This document shows positions 1 to 9,826 of a stretch of DNA of 64,000 bases, one piece after another. The position numbers and the translations under genes are program-made. Numbering within the stretch: the first letter of the stretch is position 1; each line of letters begins with the position of its first letter. Below the pieces are notes generated by a model. That model was not told the DNA's origin and made no database searches. It saw only the letters and a list, made by a program, of their open reading frames with translations. The DNA is from Pseudoalteromonas luteoviolacea (GTDB taxonomy: Bacteria > Pseudomonadota > Gammaproteobacteria > Enterobacterales > Alteromonadaceae): positions 124,001 to 188,000 of the forward strand of contig NZ_JAGJEH010000009.1 in NCBI RefSeq assembly GCF_018100925.1, given 5' to 3'.

Positions 1-2334
1 ATGCACTTCGTGATCATCCACAAATGCGCCGTGAACACGGATTGGAACACTGGTACCTGGCGGCAAATATAACATGTCACCCATACCTAGTAGATTCTCC
101 GCACCTTGCTGATCAAGAATGGTACGTGAATCAATTTTACTCGATACCTGAAACGCCATTCGTGTAGGTATATTGGCTTTTATCAAGCCAGTGATGACAT
201 CAACTGATGGTCTTTGAGTAGCTAAAACCAAATGTATCCCAGCTGCACGCGCCTTTTGTGCGATACGTGCGATTAACTCTTCAACTTTTTTGCCAACGAT
301 CATCATCATGTCAGCAAACTCATCAATTACCACAACGATGCTTGGCAATTTATCTAGTTCTTCTGGGCCATCAGCCATGCCATCAGTATCTTTAAACAAT
401 GGGTCCAGAATTGGTTGTCCGGCCTCTTTTGCTGCTAATACTTTTTGATTGTAGCCTTTGAGGTTTCTCACACCCAATGCAGACATCAGCTTATAACGGC
501 GCTCCATTTCACCTACACACCATCGCAGTGCATTGGCTGCCTCTTTCATATCCGTCACAACCTCGCATAACAGATGTGGGATCCCCTCGTATACAGATAG
601 CTCCAACATTTTTGGGTCTATCATGATCATACGAACATCTTCAGGTGGTGACTTATACAGTAAGCTTAATATCATTACATTAACGCCAACTGACTTACCA
701 GAACCAGTTGTACCCGCAACCAGTAGGTGAGGCATTTTAGCAAGGTCTGCCACCACAGGCTCCCCTGCAATGTCTTTACCCAATACCATGGTTAATGGGG
801 AAGCGTTTTGTTCAAACTTTGGCGCATTGATAACTTCTGAGAGCCTTACTATCTCTCGGTTTTTATTTGGCAATTCAAGGCCAACATAAGTTTTGCCTGG
901 AATGACTTCAACAACACGTACACTAACCGCTGACAGTGATCTTGCTAAGTCTTTTGCCAGTCCGGTTATCTTAGCTACTTTAATACCCGGAGCAAGATCA
1001 AGCTCGAAGCGTGTAACAACAGGTCCCGGATAGACCCCGACCACCGTAGCTTGGATATTGAAATCCAAGAGCTTGGCCTCAACAAGGCGAGATACCGTTT
1101 CCAACTCTTCTTTTGTAATCGGGTTTTTTGCTTTATCTGGCCTATCAAGTAAATCAAGTGATGGAAGCGGATCGGCCGGAGGTTCAGCTTCCAATAAAGC
1201 TTCGAATTGTTCTTTTGCAGAAGGCGGTGGCTGATATGCTGCTTTTTGATTTGCTTCACCATCTGGCTTTTTTAACGGTCTCGCAGGCGACACAACCTTT
1301 GTTACTGGCTCTTCTTTTACTGCCGCATCATCCAACGCGTTCAATGCTGCTACTGTGTCCAGTGACTCATCGTCAATCGCTGAGAAATTGATTTCCTGCT
1401 CTAATATATGATCAAGTTCATCAAATACATCGGCTGCAACTGGTTCATCAAAAGGTGGTTGCGTCTGCAATATCGGTTCAACCACTTCGGCTCTTTGAGG
1501 CTTTTTATCTTCTTTTTTGCCGACAACAGAGAACAGCTTGTCTTTTAGTTTGAGTGGCTTTTCAGCCTGATCATGCACTTCAGGTTCAGCCACAGGAGCG
1601 CTTGGCTCTTCAAAATTATGAGCGCGCTCAATTTCATCTTTATCTTCTGATTCAAGCTGTATTTCTTCAATAAATGCTTCGCTTTCAGGTGCTTCACTTG
1701 GCACTCCACTTTGAGGCATTGTGTCTGCTTTTTGCTGAACTATGTCATTTTTCTTAGTCATTTTAGCAAAAACAAACTTTATAAATTTAACGACCTTCTC
1801 GCCTAAATAATCAACAGCTTCAACCCAAGAAACCCCGGTTAATAAAGTGATACCAGCAAAGAAAAAACACAATAGAAGAATAGAGGTGCCAGTAAAGTTA
1901 AATGCCGGCATCATGGCACCTGCCACGACGTCCCCCACTACTCCACCGGAAGAAAATGTATAAATATCGTCAAAATTGATACTACTTATCGCACTGGATG
2001 AAGCAATAAGCAACGTTGCACCAATAATTCGTAAACCAAGGGTGGTATAATCTAATTGGAAAATCTTGTGCGGTTTTTTAAATAGCAAATAGCCAAATAA
2101 CTGCATTGCAGCAGGTACCCAAAAGGCAAGCCACCCAAAACTCAGTAACAAAATATCCGCAACCCATGCACCTGCTGCACCGGTGATATTATTTACTTTT
2201 ACAAACTCACCCGCTTGTGTCCATGCCGGATCGGCTGGATCAAATGAAACCAAGGCGCAAAGCGTAAAAATTGCAGCTGCAGTGCTGACAATAAGACCCG
2301 TTTCTAGTAGGCGCTGAACACCATTTAAGCGCAT
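1..2334 (-). CDS. ftsK: DNA translocase FtsK (3' end outside window)
   Basis: FtsK is a membrane-anchored hexameric ATPase at the septum that pumps DNA and promotes chromosome dimer resolution. The reading frame is open from an ATG at 2334 to the left edge, giving 778 residues. The first ~180 residues hold several hydrophobic membrane segments. A long acidic and Pro/Glu-rich linker follows (about 190-420), then the motor domain. Walker A GTTGSGKS lies at about residues 541-548 and the Walker B core VVVIDEFAD near 671, followed by the LATQRPSVDVITG motif. The C-terminal part, including the winged-helix gamma domain that reads KOPS, is beyond the window. The linker is far shorter than in E. coli FtsK. 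It lies downstream of lrp on the same strand, as in many gammaproteobacteria. Confidence 0.97.
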   Translation of the reverse strand, partial: MRLNGVQRLLETGLIVSTAAAIFTLCALVSFDPADPAWTQAGEFVKVNNITGAAGAWVADILLLSFGWLAFWVPAAMQLFGYLLFKKPHKIFQLDYTTLGLRIIGATLLIASSSAISSINFDDIYTFSSGGVVGDVVAGAMMPAFNFTGTSILLLCFFFAGITLLTGVSWVEAVDYLGEKVVKFIKFVFAKMTKKNDIVQQKADTMPQSGVPSEAPESEAFIEEIQLESEDKDEIERAHNFEEPSAPVAEPEVHDQAEKPLKLKDKLFSVVGKKEDKKPQRAEVVEPILQTQPPFDEPVAADVFDELDHILEQEINFSAIDDESLDTVAALNALDDAAVKEEPVTKVVSPARPLKKPDGEANQKAAYQPPPSAKEQFEALLEAEPPADPLPSLDLLDRPDKAKNPITKEELETVSRLVEAKLLDFNIQATVVGVYPGPVVTRFELDLAPGIKVAKITGLAKDLARSLSAVSVRVVEVIPGKTYVGLELPNKNREIVRLSEVINAPKFEQNASPLTMVLGKDIAGEPVVADLAKMPHLLVAGTTGSGKSVGVNVMILSLLYKSPPEDVRMIMIDPKMLELSVYEGIPHLLCEVVTDMKEAANALRWCVGEMERRYKLMSALGVRNLKGYNQKVLAAKEAGQPILDPLFKDTDGMADGPEELDKLPSIVVVIDEFADMMMIVGKKVEELIARIAQKARAAGIHLVLATQRPSVDVITGLIKANIPTRMAFQVSSKIDSRTILDQQGAENLLGMGDMLYLPPGTSVPIRVHGAFVDDHEVH

Positions 2335-2402
2335 TACATTCAACCTGTATTTATCTTTTATTGTAAACTTCTATTATAGGTTACACCATATCAAGAAATT
2401 CT

Positions 2403-2882
2403 TTAAGGTGCACAAGGTTTTATAACCTCCCCCTGCTCTCCTTTAACCTCTTCCATTACTACATAAGTACGACTTTCGTTAATATTAGGCAGTTTTAAAA
2501 GAATTTCACCGAGTACGCCCCGGTACTCCGACATGTCAGTAACCCGTGTTTTTAATAAAAAATCAAAATTGCCTGATACCAAGTGGCATTCAATAATTTC
2601 ATCGTGTTGTTTGACAGCTTCATTAAACTGTTCAAATACATCTGGAGAGTTTTTATTAATTGTAACTTCAACAAATACAAGCAACCCCTGCCCCAACTTT
2701 ACTGGGTCTACCACAGCTTTATATCCTTTAATGAAGCCATCTCGTTCGAGTTTTTTTACTCTTTCTAGGCACGGTGTTGCACTAAGCCCGATGCGTTTTG
2801 CCAATTCTACGTTAGATATCCTGCCGTCTTTTTGTAATTCGACTAGAATTTTTCTATCAGTTCTATCTAGCTGAGTATGCAT
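2403..2882 (-). CDS. lrp: Leucine-responsive regulatory protein Lrp
   Basis: This is a 159-residue global feast/famine regulator that binds DNA as octamers or hexadecamers and senses leucine or alanine. The N-terminal helix-turn-helix (residues ~8-60; VELAKRIGLSATPCLERVKK) is followed by the RAM/AsnC effector domain (~70-150). Length and motifs match E. coli Lrp closely. It sits between ftsK (68 bp downstream) and the divergent ald gene (138 bp to the ald start). This arrangement suggests that Lrp controls ald across the shared intergenic region, a common theme for Lrp regulators next to alanine dehydrogenase genes. A second AsnC/Lrp paralogue lies at 44690-45151. Confidence 0.95.
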   Translation of the reverse strand: MHTQLDRTDRKILVELQKDGRISNVELAKRIGLSATPCLERVKKLERDGFIKGYKAVVDPVKLGQGLLVFVEVTINKNSPDVFEQFNEAVKQHDEIIECHLVSGNFDFLLKTRVTDMSEYRGVLGEILLKLPNINESRTYVVMEEVKGEQGEVIKPCAP

Positions 2883-3020
2883 GAAAAGTGTTTTATCCTG
2901 CTTTTTAGTGTTTTATAGATTTATCATCTTTAAAATAGCACAAAAAAGGTAGGACACACTAGCTTTGCATAATTATAATAGTCGAAAATGTTATCCGTTC
3001 TTACTTTGAGGCGATTTATT

Positions 3021-4142
3021 ATGATTATTGGTGTACCTAAAGAGATTAAAAACCACGAGTACCGTGTTGGTATGGTTCCAGCAAGTGTTCGTGAACTAAT
3101 AAACCACGGCCACCAGGTTATTGTTGAAACAAGTGCTGGTATCGGCATTGGTTTCACTGATGAAGATTATATCCAAGCGGGTGCTGAAATTTTACCAACA
3201 GCTGCGGACGTTTTCGCAAAAGCTGAAATGATTGTTAAGGTAAAAGAGCCACAGGCTGTTGAGCGTGCAATGTTACGTGAAGATCAAATCCTTTTCACTT
3301 ACCTTCACCTAGCACCAGATCTTCCACAAACTGAAGATCTAATTAAGAGCGGCGCAATCTGTATTGCATACGAAACTGTAACTGATGCACGTGGTGGTCT
3401 TCCACTTCTAGCACCTATGTCAGAGGTTGCTGGCCGTATGTCTATTCAGGCTGGTGCTCAAGCGCTTGAAAAATCAAATCTAGGTCGCGGCATGCTATTA
3501 GGCGGCGTACCAGGTGTTGAACCAGCTAAAGTTGTCGTTATCGGTGGTGGTATGGTTGGTCGTAACGCTGCTCAAATGGCTGTAGGTATGGGTGCTGACG
3601 TTACTATCCTAGATCGTAACATCGACGTTCTACGTAGCCTAAACGCGCAGTTTGGTAGCCAAGCTAAAGTAATTTACTCAACTGTTGACGCACTTGAGAA
3701 GCATGTTGTTGAAGCTGACCTTGTGATCGGTGGCGTACTAATCCCAGGTGCAGCTGCGCCTAAGCTAGTAACAGCTGATCATATCAAAGCAATGAAGCCT
3801 GGTGCCGCTATTGTTGACGTTGCTATCGACCAAGGTGGTTGTATCGCTACTTCTAAAGCAACAACGCACGCTGAGCCAACTTACATTGTTGACGATGTTG
3901 TTCACTATTGTGTTGCTAACATGCCTGGTGCGGTTCCTCGTACTTCTACTTTTGCACTTAACAATGCAACTCTGCCGTACATCATCAAGCTTGCAAACCT
4001 GGGCTACAAAGAAGCGCTTCTTTCTGATGAGCACTTCCTAAATGGTCTTAACGTTCTTAAGGGCCAAGTAACTTGTAAAGAAGTTGCTGAAGGTTTCAAT
4101 ATGGAATTTGTTGAGCCTCGTTCAGCTGTTGAAAACGCATAA
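3021..4142 (+). CDS. ald: Alanine dehydrogenase
   Basis: This enzyme reversibly deaminates L-alanine to pyruvate with NAD+. The protein is 373 residues, the usual family length. Starting at ATG 3021 puts the catalytic Lys at K75 (VKVKEP) and the catalytic His at H96 (YLHLAP), matching family numbering. The NAD-binding Rossmann motif GGGMVGRNAAQMA lies near residue 175. An upstream in-frame ATG at 2988 would add 11 residues with no family counterpart, and a GAGG ribosome site precedes 3021, so 3021 is preferred. Codon use is very biased (GGT, GTT, CTA), as for a highly expressed gene. It is divergent from lrp, a probable regulator, and is followed by a strong hairpin terminator. Confidence 0.96.
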   Translation: MIIGVPKEIKNHEYRVGMVPASVRELINHGHQVIVETSAGIGIGFTDEDYIQAGAEILPTAADVFAKAEMIVKVKEPQAVERAMLREDQILFTYLHLAPDLPQTEDLIKSGAICIAYETVTDARGGLPLLAPMSEVAGRMSIQAGAQALEKSNLGRGMLLGGVPGVEPAKVVVIGGGMVGRNAAQMAVGMGADVTILDRNIDVLRSLNAQFGSQAKVIYSTVDALEKHVVEADLVIGGVLIPGAAAPKLVTADHIKAMKPGAAIVDVAIDQGGCIATSKATTHAEPTYIVDDVVHYCVANMPGAVPRTSTFALNNATLPYIIKLANLGYKEALLSDEHFLNGLNVLKGQVTCKEVAEGFNMEFVEPRSAVENA

Positions 4143-4163
4143 TCGCGATCAGCTATGAATAGT

Positions 4164-4195
4164 AAAAAGGCCTGCAATTTTGCAGGCTTTTTTAA
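4164..4195 (+). terminator. Rho-independent terminator of ald
   Basis: A perfect GCCTGCA / TGCAGGC stem (4170-4176 and 4181-4187) with a 4-nt loop is extended by A/T pairs and followed by a T run. It lies 22 bp past the ald stop. Confidence 0.9.
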
Positions 4196-4297
4196 TTTTC
4201 ATTCAAGTGTGCTTTGTCGCCATTTTTCTATTTTTCTCGTTTTTTATAATTTTTGGCTATTCTTATTTGTATAAGATAATGCAGTGAGCGAGAAGTT

Positions 4298-5140
4298 ATG
4301 GCCATATCTTTGACCCAACAAGAAAAACAGATCCTTAGGTCTATTTCAATCCCTCCGCGCCCAGAAGCGTTAGTCCAGTTTTCCGAAGAAACAAAATCCG
4401 CAGAACCAAATATCAGTAAAATTACGCAAATTTTACAAAGTGACATTGCAATCAGTGCCGCGATATTACAGGTGGTCAATTCAGCTGCATTTAGACGCAG
4501 TAAAGAAATTGAATCGTTAGAACAAGCCATTATGATTTTAGGGTTAAAAAGGTTGATCCCACTTGTAAAAGCTGTTGCAGTCAAAGCAACTGTGGATACA
4601 CCAGCCGCACTTGATAACTTCTGGTCTGAGCAAAGTGACATTGCCCAGTTGTGCTCAACACTTTGTCAAAGCCTCAATAAGCCTGCTTTAGCAAACCATG
4701 CATATATGTTAGGTCTATTTCATACAGTAGGTATACCACTGCTGTGCGTGCACTTTGAAGACTACAACGAAGTTTTAGCAGTTGCTAAATCTGACGGGTG
4801 GACTAAAGCCACTGAGTTTGAATTCAATAAGTACAACACCAGTCATGCAACAATAGGGGCATTATTGGCCCAGCAATGGAAATTACCAAAACCCATGATA
4901 AACGTGATTTACTATCAGCACGATGCCAATGGTATCTATCGCTCTGGTGAGCTAGATGGTATTGCCCTTGAGCTGCTTTCAATTTTAAAGCTTGCACGCC
5001 ATGGTAACTTCATATTTAAGAATACTGCTTCTATTGAACAAGACCCAGAATGGCATGCTATCAGTGATGAAGTTTTAGACTTTATTAATATGTCTGAAGA
5101 TGAGTTAGATGAGTTGTATAGCTCATTAGAATCAGCCTAA
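4298..5140 (+). CDS. HDOD domain protein
   Basis: This 280-residue soluble protein has an HDOD domain, a catalytically degraded HD-like fold used in bacterial signalling, usually with c-di-GMP or chemotaxis partners. Evidence is the pattern IPPRPEALVQF, then ISKITQILQSDIAISAAILQVVNSAAF, then SLEQAIMILGLKRLIPLV over residues 17-90, and an HTVGIPLLC stretch near 145. There is no GGDEF, EAL or receiver domain. The start is supported by GAGCGAGAAG just upstream. The next gene is a chemoreceptor in the same orientation 123 bp away, which fits a signalling role but does not prove one. The precise function is unknown. Confidence 0.88.
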   Translation: MAISLTQQEKQILRSISIPPRPEALVQFSEETKSAEPNISKITQILQSDIAISAAILQVVNSAAFRRSKEIESLEQAIMILGLKRLIPLVKAVAVKATVDTPAALDNFWSEQSDIAQLCSTLCQSLNKPALANHAYMLGLFHTVGIPLLCVHFEDYNEVLAVAKSDGWTKATEFEFNKYNTSHATIGALLAQQWKLPKPMINVIYYQHDANGIYRSGELDGIALELLSILKLARHGNFIFKNTASIEQDPEWHAISDEVLDFINMSEDELDELYSSLESA

Positions 5141-5263
5141 ATTCTCGGTTTTTGATAATTTTGTCGCAAATTTGTAAATAAATCCTTTAAACTAAAGGAA
5201 ATCATTGCAACTATTCGCTTATGATTTACCTTTAATAATAAGCTCATATCCGGGAGACGTTCA

Positions 5264-7132
5264 GTGAAGTTTAAATATAAAGTAGTCGCCGTTTCTGCTA
5301 GTGTATTAGTGCTTGCCTTATTTTTGCTTTCAGTCAAGCAATACTTCCTGCTTAAAGAAAATTTAGAACAACAAGTCACACATAGTATGGAAGAAGTGAT
5401 CCAAGGGATCAGTAATACTGTCACAGCTCAAATGCAAGGCTCGATGAACCTTGCTGCACTTACAACTGGTTTGGTTTCTCAAGTCGACGAACTTGAAGAC
5501 GCTAGGCCAATGATATCTCAACCTAAACTCACGTCAGAATTTCTCTTAATAGGGTACGGAAAAGAAAGCAGTGGCAAATATGTCGCCAGCGACCCCAATT
5601 GGGACCCGGGTTCAACATGGGACCCAAGAGTAAGACCTTGGTACAAAGATGCCAAGTCGGCAAGGACCTTAGTTGTTACGGATCCATATGCCGATGCGGT
5701 CAGCGGTGAAATTGTTGTATCAATTGGTGCTCCTGTATATAAAGGCAATAATTTTGATGGCGCTATATTTTACGACGTCAGCCTAGCCAAGCTGGGTAAT
5801 ATGATAAATTCCTTTAATTTGTTTGATGCAGGCTTCGCATTTATGGTGAGCTCTAATGGCAGCATCATCTCTCACCCTGATATTTCACTCAATGGCCAAC
5901 CAGCTCGTACATTTTTGGGGGATACTGTCGTTCGAGAGTCCTCTCAAGAAATTGAGATAGATGGCGTCAGCTATCTTGTTATGTTTAAAGCTGTAGAAGG
6001 ATACGAATGGTATGTTGGTGTCGCACTTGAAAAACAAAAAGTGTTTTCCGCCATGGAAACTCTCACATACAATGCAACTGTTGTGTCTATCATCGCGGTT
6101 ATTGCAAGTTTCTTAGCTCTTTCTTACGTGATCAATATTCTGCTCAAACCTTTGGAAGCAATAAACTCCGCAATGTCTAATATCGCACGGGGCAATGCTG
6201 ATTTAACCGCAAGGCTACAAGCCTCGAGCGAACCTGAGTTTTCAGACTTAGCAGAGAACTTTAACCGGTTCACATCAAGGCTGCAAAATATCATTGCAGA
6301 GATCCAAACTTTGGGACACGAGGTGCTCGCAGATGCCAAACAGACTTCTGCCGGCGCAAACCACGCAACTCAAGCCATCCAAAGACAGCTCGAGTCGTTA
6401 AATTCGCTAGTTAACTCCACTGCCAATATGTCAAATACCGAGCAACAAGTTGCGAACACCGCTCAGCAAGCGGCAGAAGCAATTAAAACTACCGACGGCC
6501 TTGCACAAGACGGCGAAGGGATTGTTGAACAATCAACAAACTCAATTGGTGAGTTGTCATCCCAGATAGAACGTGCCGTTGATGTCGTCAATGAGTTAGA
6601 AGTATCTTCTTCAGGGATAGAACAGATTTTATCTGTCATTAATGGTATAGCAGAACAAACCAATCTACTGGCCTTAAATGCCGCAATTGAGGCCGCCAGA
6701 GCTGGCGAGTCAGGACGTGGTTTTGCTGTTGTTGCCGACGAAGTTAGGACACTTGCCCAACGGACACAAGAAGCAACAACTGAAATAAAAACGATGATCG
6801 ACCAACTTCAATCGGGCGCAGAAAGTGCAGTGGGCGTCATGAAGCAAAGCCAGACAATTGTCGAAAAAACAGTAGTCAAGGCACAAGAAACAAAAGACGC
6901 TTTGCATGCGATCAGAGAGTCAATAGACAATATCGTCGAGCTCAATGTAAATATTGCAAGCATGCTTGAAGAGCAAAAAGCGGTTGTTGAAGCCGTAGAC
7001 CATAATGCCTCAGAAATACGCAATTTATCTAACACTGTGGTTGATGAAGCAAAGGTTGTAGATCATACAATGCAATCACAAGTTGATAAAATCGCGAAAC
7101 AAGAGGAAATGTTAGAGCAATTTAAAGTATAA
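5264..7132 (+). CDS. Methyl-accepting chemotaxis protein (dCache type)
   Basis: This 622-residue transmembrane chemoreceptor signals to CheA/CheW. There is one membrane segment at residues ~6-26, then a large periplasmic sensor (~35-265). The sensor contains the DPRVRPWYKDAK and VSIGAPVY motifs typical of dCache domains that bind amino acids or similar small ligands. A second membrane segment (~272-295), a HAMP domain (~296-350) and the cytoplasmic coiled coil follow. The hairpin tip reads IAEQTNLLALNAAIEAARAG. The start is GTG at 5264 behind GGGAGACG. No C-terminal CheR/CheB pentapeptide is present. The ligand cannot be predicted from sequence alone. Confidence 0.95.
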   Translation: MKFKYKVVAVSASVLVLALFLLSVKQYFLLKENLEQQVTHSMEEVIQGISNTVTAQMQGSMNLAALTTGLVSQVDELEDARPMISQPKLTSEFLLIGYGKESSGKYVASDPNWDPGSTWDPRVRPWYKDAKSARTLVVTDPYADAVSGEIVVSIGAPVYKGNNFDGAIFYDVSLAKLGNMINSFNLFDAGFAFMVSSNGSIISHPDISLNGQPARTFLGDTVVRESSQEIEIDGVSYLVMFKAVEGYEWYVGVALEKQKVFSAMETLTYNATVVSIIAVIASFLALSYVINILLKPLEAINSAMSNIARGNADLTARLQASSEPEFSDLAENFNRFTSRLQNIIAEIQTLGHEVLADAKQTSAGANHATQAIQRQLESLNSLVNSTANMSNTEQQVANTAQQAAEAIKTTDGLAQDGEGIVEQSTNSIGELSSQIERAVDVVNELEVSSSGIEQILSVINGIAEQTNLLALNAAIEAARAGESGRGFAVVADEVRTLAQRTQEATTEIKTMIDQLQSGAESAVGVMKQSQTIVEKTVVKAQETKDALHAIRESIDNIVELNVNIASMLEEQKAVVEAVDHNASEIRNLSNTVVDEAKVVDHTMQSQVDKIAKQEEMLEQFKV

Positions 7133-7219
7133 ACTGGTTAACACCTTGATTTAAATAGCTAGAGTGGAGAGAATAAGACACTGCTACTCTAGCTACACTG
7201 AATATTGGCATACATATAA

Positions 7220-7816
7220 ATGCAAACAAACTTAAAAGAAAATTTTGAACAGTATTTTCAAATAGAAGAGACAAACCAAATCAACTTGTTCCCAGTTGAA
7301 GAAAATATGGTGCCTAAAAACCAAGCACAACTTGAAGCCGCTATCCCACCATTATTTAGACTCGCTAATGAAATTAACGAACTCGATCTCAATGCTTTGA
7401 GACCACTGCGTAACCTCGGTGATGTCGCATCCGACTTAGCCGCATATTTACAAGCACAATCTAGAAAAATTGACTTGATCATGAGCCATATTTTGGCAAA
7501 TGAACAACCTGAAGATGAAAGCAGTTACTGTGATAGTTACGGTGGTGGTGGCATTAAAGTGACTACGGCTGAAAAGTTTCAAATTGGCCAAAACTTTAGG
7601 ACAAAAATTTTTCTACAGCACGAAGCCAGTGCCATCTTTTGCTATAGTCAAATTATAGAAATAAGTAAACAGGAAGACGAAGCCTTACAATATACTTTGG
7701 CATTTACCCAAATAAGAGATTCTGATCAAGAATTGTTGGTTAGAGCAAGTCTACACGCACAAACTAGGCAACTAAAAAAGCGTCAATCAGATAACGAAAG
7801 TGATCAAAATAGCTGA
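7220..7816 (+). CDS. Atypical PilZ-like protein
   Basis: This is a 198-residue cytoplasmic protein. Residues ~105-185 resemble a PilZ barrel: a GGGGIKV turn followed by FQIGQNFRTKIFL and a later ISKQEDEALQYTLAFTQIRDSDQELLVRASL strand pattern. The N-terminal half is predicted helical. This recalls the atypical tetrameric PilZ proteins whose helices form coiled coils. The canonical RxxxR c-di-GMP motif was not seen, so nucleotide binding is uncertain. It follows the chemoreceptor by 87 bp and may be co-transcribed. The family assignment rests on pattern resemblance and is moderate. Confidence 0.6.
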   Translation: MQTNLKENFEQYFQIEETNQINLFPVEENMVPKNQAQLEAAIPPLFRLANEINELDLNALRPLRNLGDVASDLAAYLQAQSRKIDLIMSHILANEQPEDESSYCDSYGGGGIKVTTAEKFQIGQNFRTKIFLQHEASAIFCYSQIIEISKQEDEALQYTLAFTQIRDSDQELLVRASLHAQTRQLKKRQSDNESDQNS

Positions 7817-7873
7817 CACAGCGTTGTGCAGTGATACACTTAGCCCCTAGCAATCAAAAATCAATAAATTGTC

Positions 7874-8929
7874 ATGAGTTTTACGTTATTACCAGAATGG
7901 TCACCGCAAGACGCGGTGATGGTCACTTGGCCACATAAGCAAACTGACTGGGTAGACATACTGGCGCAAGTTGAACCAGTTTATGTCGCGCTATGTCAGC
8001 AAATCTCCCAAATTCAAAAAGTTGTTATAGTCGCGCATAGTTCAGAACTCAAGGCACATATCACCACCCTACTCCTAGATGCTAGTATCAATATGCAACA
8101 AGTTGTATTCGTAGATGCGCCTTGCAATGACACATGGGCGAGAGATCATGGTCCATTGACTACAGCAAATGACCAAGGTGAGCTCAACATCAAAGACTTT
8201 GTCTTCAATGGCTGGGGTAATAAATACCAAAGCGACCTGGATACGCAAATCAATACTGCGCTCTGCCGACAAGTTACTGATAAGAAGAACAGAATACAAA
8301 AAGTCGACTTTGTTCTTGAAGGTGGCGGCGTTGAAATCAACGAACGTAAAGTACTGCTCACTACCTCCGAGTGTTTACTTAACCCAAATAGAAACCCAGA
8401 ATTGAATAAACAGCAAATTGAGGAAAAATTATCTCAAGAACTCGGCGCTGAATCATTCTTATGGGTTGACCACGGCTACTTGTGTGGCGACGACACAGAC
8501 AGTCATATTGACACTTTAGTTAGGTTTGCGCCAAATGACACTCTTGTTTACGTGCAATGTGATGACGAGCAAGACGAACATTACAGTGCTCTCAAAGCAA
8601 TGGAGTCTCAGTTACAAACATTTGTGACGCCGACAGGTAAGCCATACAATTTAGTACCATTGCCATGGCCTAACGCGAAATACAATACAGAAAACGAGCG
8701 CTTGCCAGCAACTTACGCAAACTACCTGATAATCAATGAAACTGTTTTGCTACCAATATATGGTGACGAGAAAGATGCTTTGGCGCTTACGCAATTGCAA
8801 AAAGCACACCCTGAGCGCACTATCATTGGTATCGACTGTCTGCCCATTATTCACCAATTCGGTAGTTTACACTGTATTACCATGCAACTTCCTAAAGGTT
8901 TTTTAAATAGGGATCCAAATGAGCAATAA
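7874..8929 (+). CDS. aguA: Agmatine deiminase AguA
   Basis: AguA hydrolyses agmatine to N-carbamoylputrescine and ammonia, the first step of the two-step agmatine route to putrescine. The 351-residue protein has the peptidylarginine-deiminase fold motifs DTWARDHGP (~residues 93-101), EGGGVEIN and DSHIDTLVRF, and the catalytic Cys in SLHCITMQ near residue 334. The end of this gene overlaps aguB by 11 bp, so the two enzymes are translationally coupled and supply a complete pathway. Confidence 0.95.
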   Translation: MSFTLLPEWSPQDAVMVTWPHKQTDWVDILAQVEPVYVALCQQISQIQKVVIVAHSSELKAHITTLLLDASINMQQVVFVDAPCNDTWARDHGPLTTANDQGELNIKDFVFNGWGNKYQSDLDTQINTALCRQVTDKKNRIQKVDFVLEGGGVEINERKVLLTTSECLLNPNRNPELNKQQIEEKLSQELGAESFLWVDHGYLCGDDTDSHIDTLVRFAPNDTLVYVQCDDEQDEHYSALKAMESQLQTFVTPTGKPYNLVPLPWPNAKYNTENERLPATYANYLIINETVLLPIYGDEKDALALTQLQKAHPERTIIGIDCLPIIHQFGSLHCITMQLPKGFLNRDPNEQ

Positions 8930-9809
8930 TAATTTGAAGGTCGCTCTTGTTCAGCACAGTAACAGCGACAACCTTGAAAGCAATTTTGAAAAATCAATCA
9001 ATGGAATCAGAGAGGCATCCCAACAAGGCGCAAAGCTTGTGGTTTTACAAGAGCTTCATCGCAGCCTGTACTTTTGTCAAACTGAAGACACTGACCTGTT
9101 TGATTTAGCCGAAACTATACCAGGCCCAAGTACAGATGCATTTAGTGCACTGGCGAAAGAGTTAAACGTTGTGATAGTTGCCTCGTTATTTGAAAAACGC
9201 GCGACGGGTTTGTATCACAATACTGCGGTAGTCATCGAATCAGATGCGTCAATTGCAGGCAAATACCGGAAAATGCATATTCCAGATGATCCAGGGTTTT
9301 ACGAAAAGTTCTACTTTACTCCCGGCGATTTAGGTTTCGAGCCAATTCAAACTTCTGTTGGTAAATTAGGTGTGCTTGTATGTTGGGACCAATGGTTCCC
9401 TGAAGGTGCAAGGCTTATGGCAATGGCTGGTGCCGAATTATTGATTTACCCGACCGCCATCGGCTGGGATCCTCGAGATGATAAAGAAGAGCAAATACGC
9501 CAAAGAGACGCTTGGATGATTGCACAAAGAGCACACGCGGTGTCAAATGGCGTGCCAGTACTTAGTGTTAATCGAGTCGGACACGAAACTGATCCGAGCG
9601 GCCAAAGCGACGGTATATTGTTCTGGGGCAACTCATTTGTAGCTGGCCCACAAGGTGAATTATTAATACATGGCTCTGAAGACCAAGAAGAAGTACTGGT
9701 CGTCGACATCGACCAGCAGCGCAGTGAATCTGTACGCCGCATTTGGCCATATTTGCGTGACAGACGTATAGATCATTACCAAGACCTATGTAAAATATAC
9801 AGAGATTAA
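8919..9809 (+). CDS. aguB: N-carbamoylputrescine amidohydrolase AguB
   Basis: AguB hydrolyses N-carbamoylputrescine to putrescine, CO2 and ammonia. The 296-residue nitrilase-superfamily protein shows the complete catalytic triad: E45 in LVVLQE, K118 in GKYRKMHIPDDP and C155 in VLVCWDQWFPE. Its start lies inside the end of aguA. mfd follows after 17 bp on the same strand, so part of mfd expression may come from this operon. Confidence 0.96.
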   Translation: MSNNNLKVALVQHSNSDNLESNFEKSINGIREASQQGAKLVVLQELHRSLYFCQTEDTDLFDLAETIPGPSTDAFSALAKELNVVIVASLFEKRATGLYHNTAVVIESDASIAGKYRKMHIPDDPGFYEKFYFTPGDLGFEPIQTSVGKLGVLVCWDQWFPEGARLMAMAGAELLIYPTAIGWDPRDDKEEQIRQRDAWMIAQRAHAVSNGVPVLSVNRVGHETDPSGQSDGILFWGNSFVAGPQGELLIHGSEDQEEVLVVDIDQQRSESVRRIWPYLRDRRIDHYQDLCKIYRD

Positions 9810-9826
9810 GTAGTTAGGAGTTAAGA

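Noticed and set aside
975..1391. Open frames on both strands inside ftsK
   Set aside because: They run through the low-complexity linker of ftsK in other frames and have no features of real proteins.
2988..3020. Upstream start for ald
   Set aside because: It adds 11 residues without family support and shifts catalytic residue numbering; the ribosome site fits 3021.
9568..9750. Minus-strand open frames inside aguB
   Set aside because: Shadow frames of a well-supported enzyme gene.
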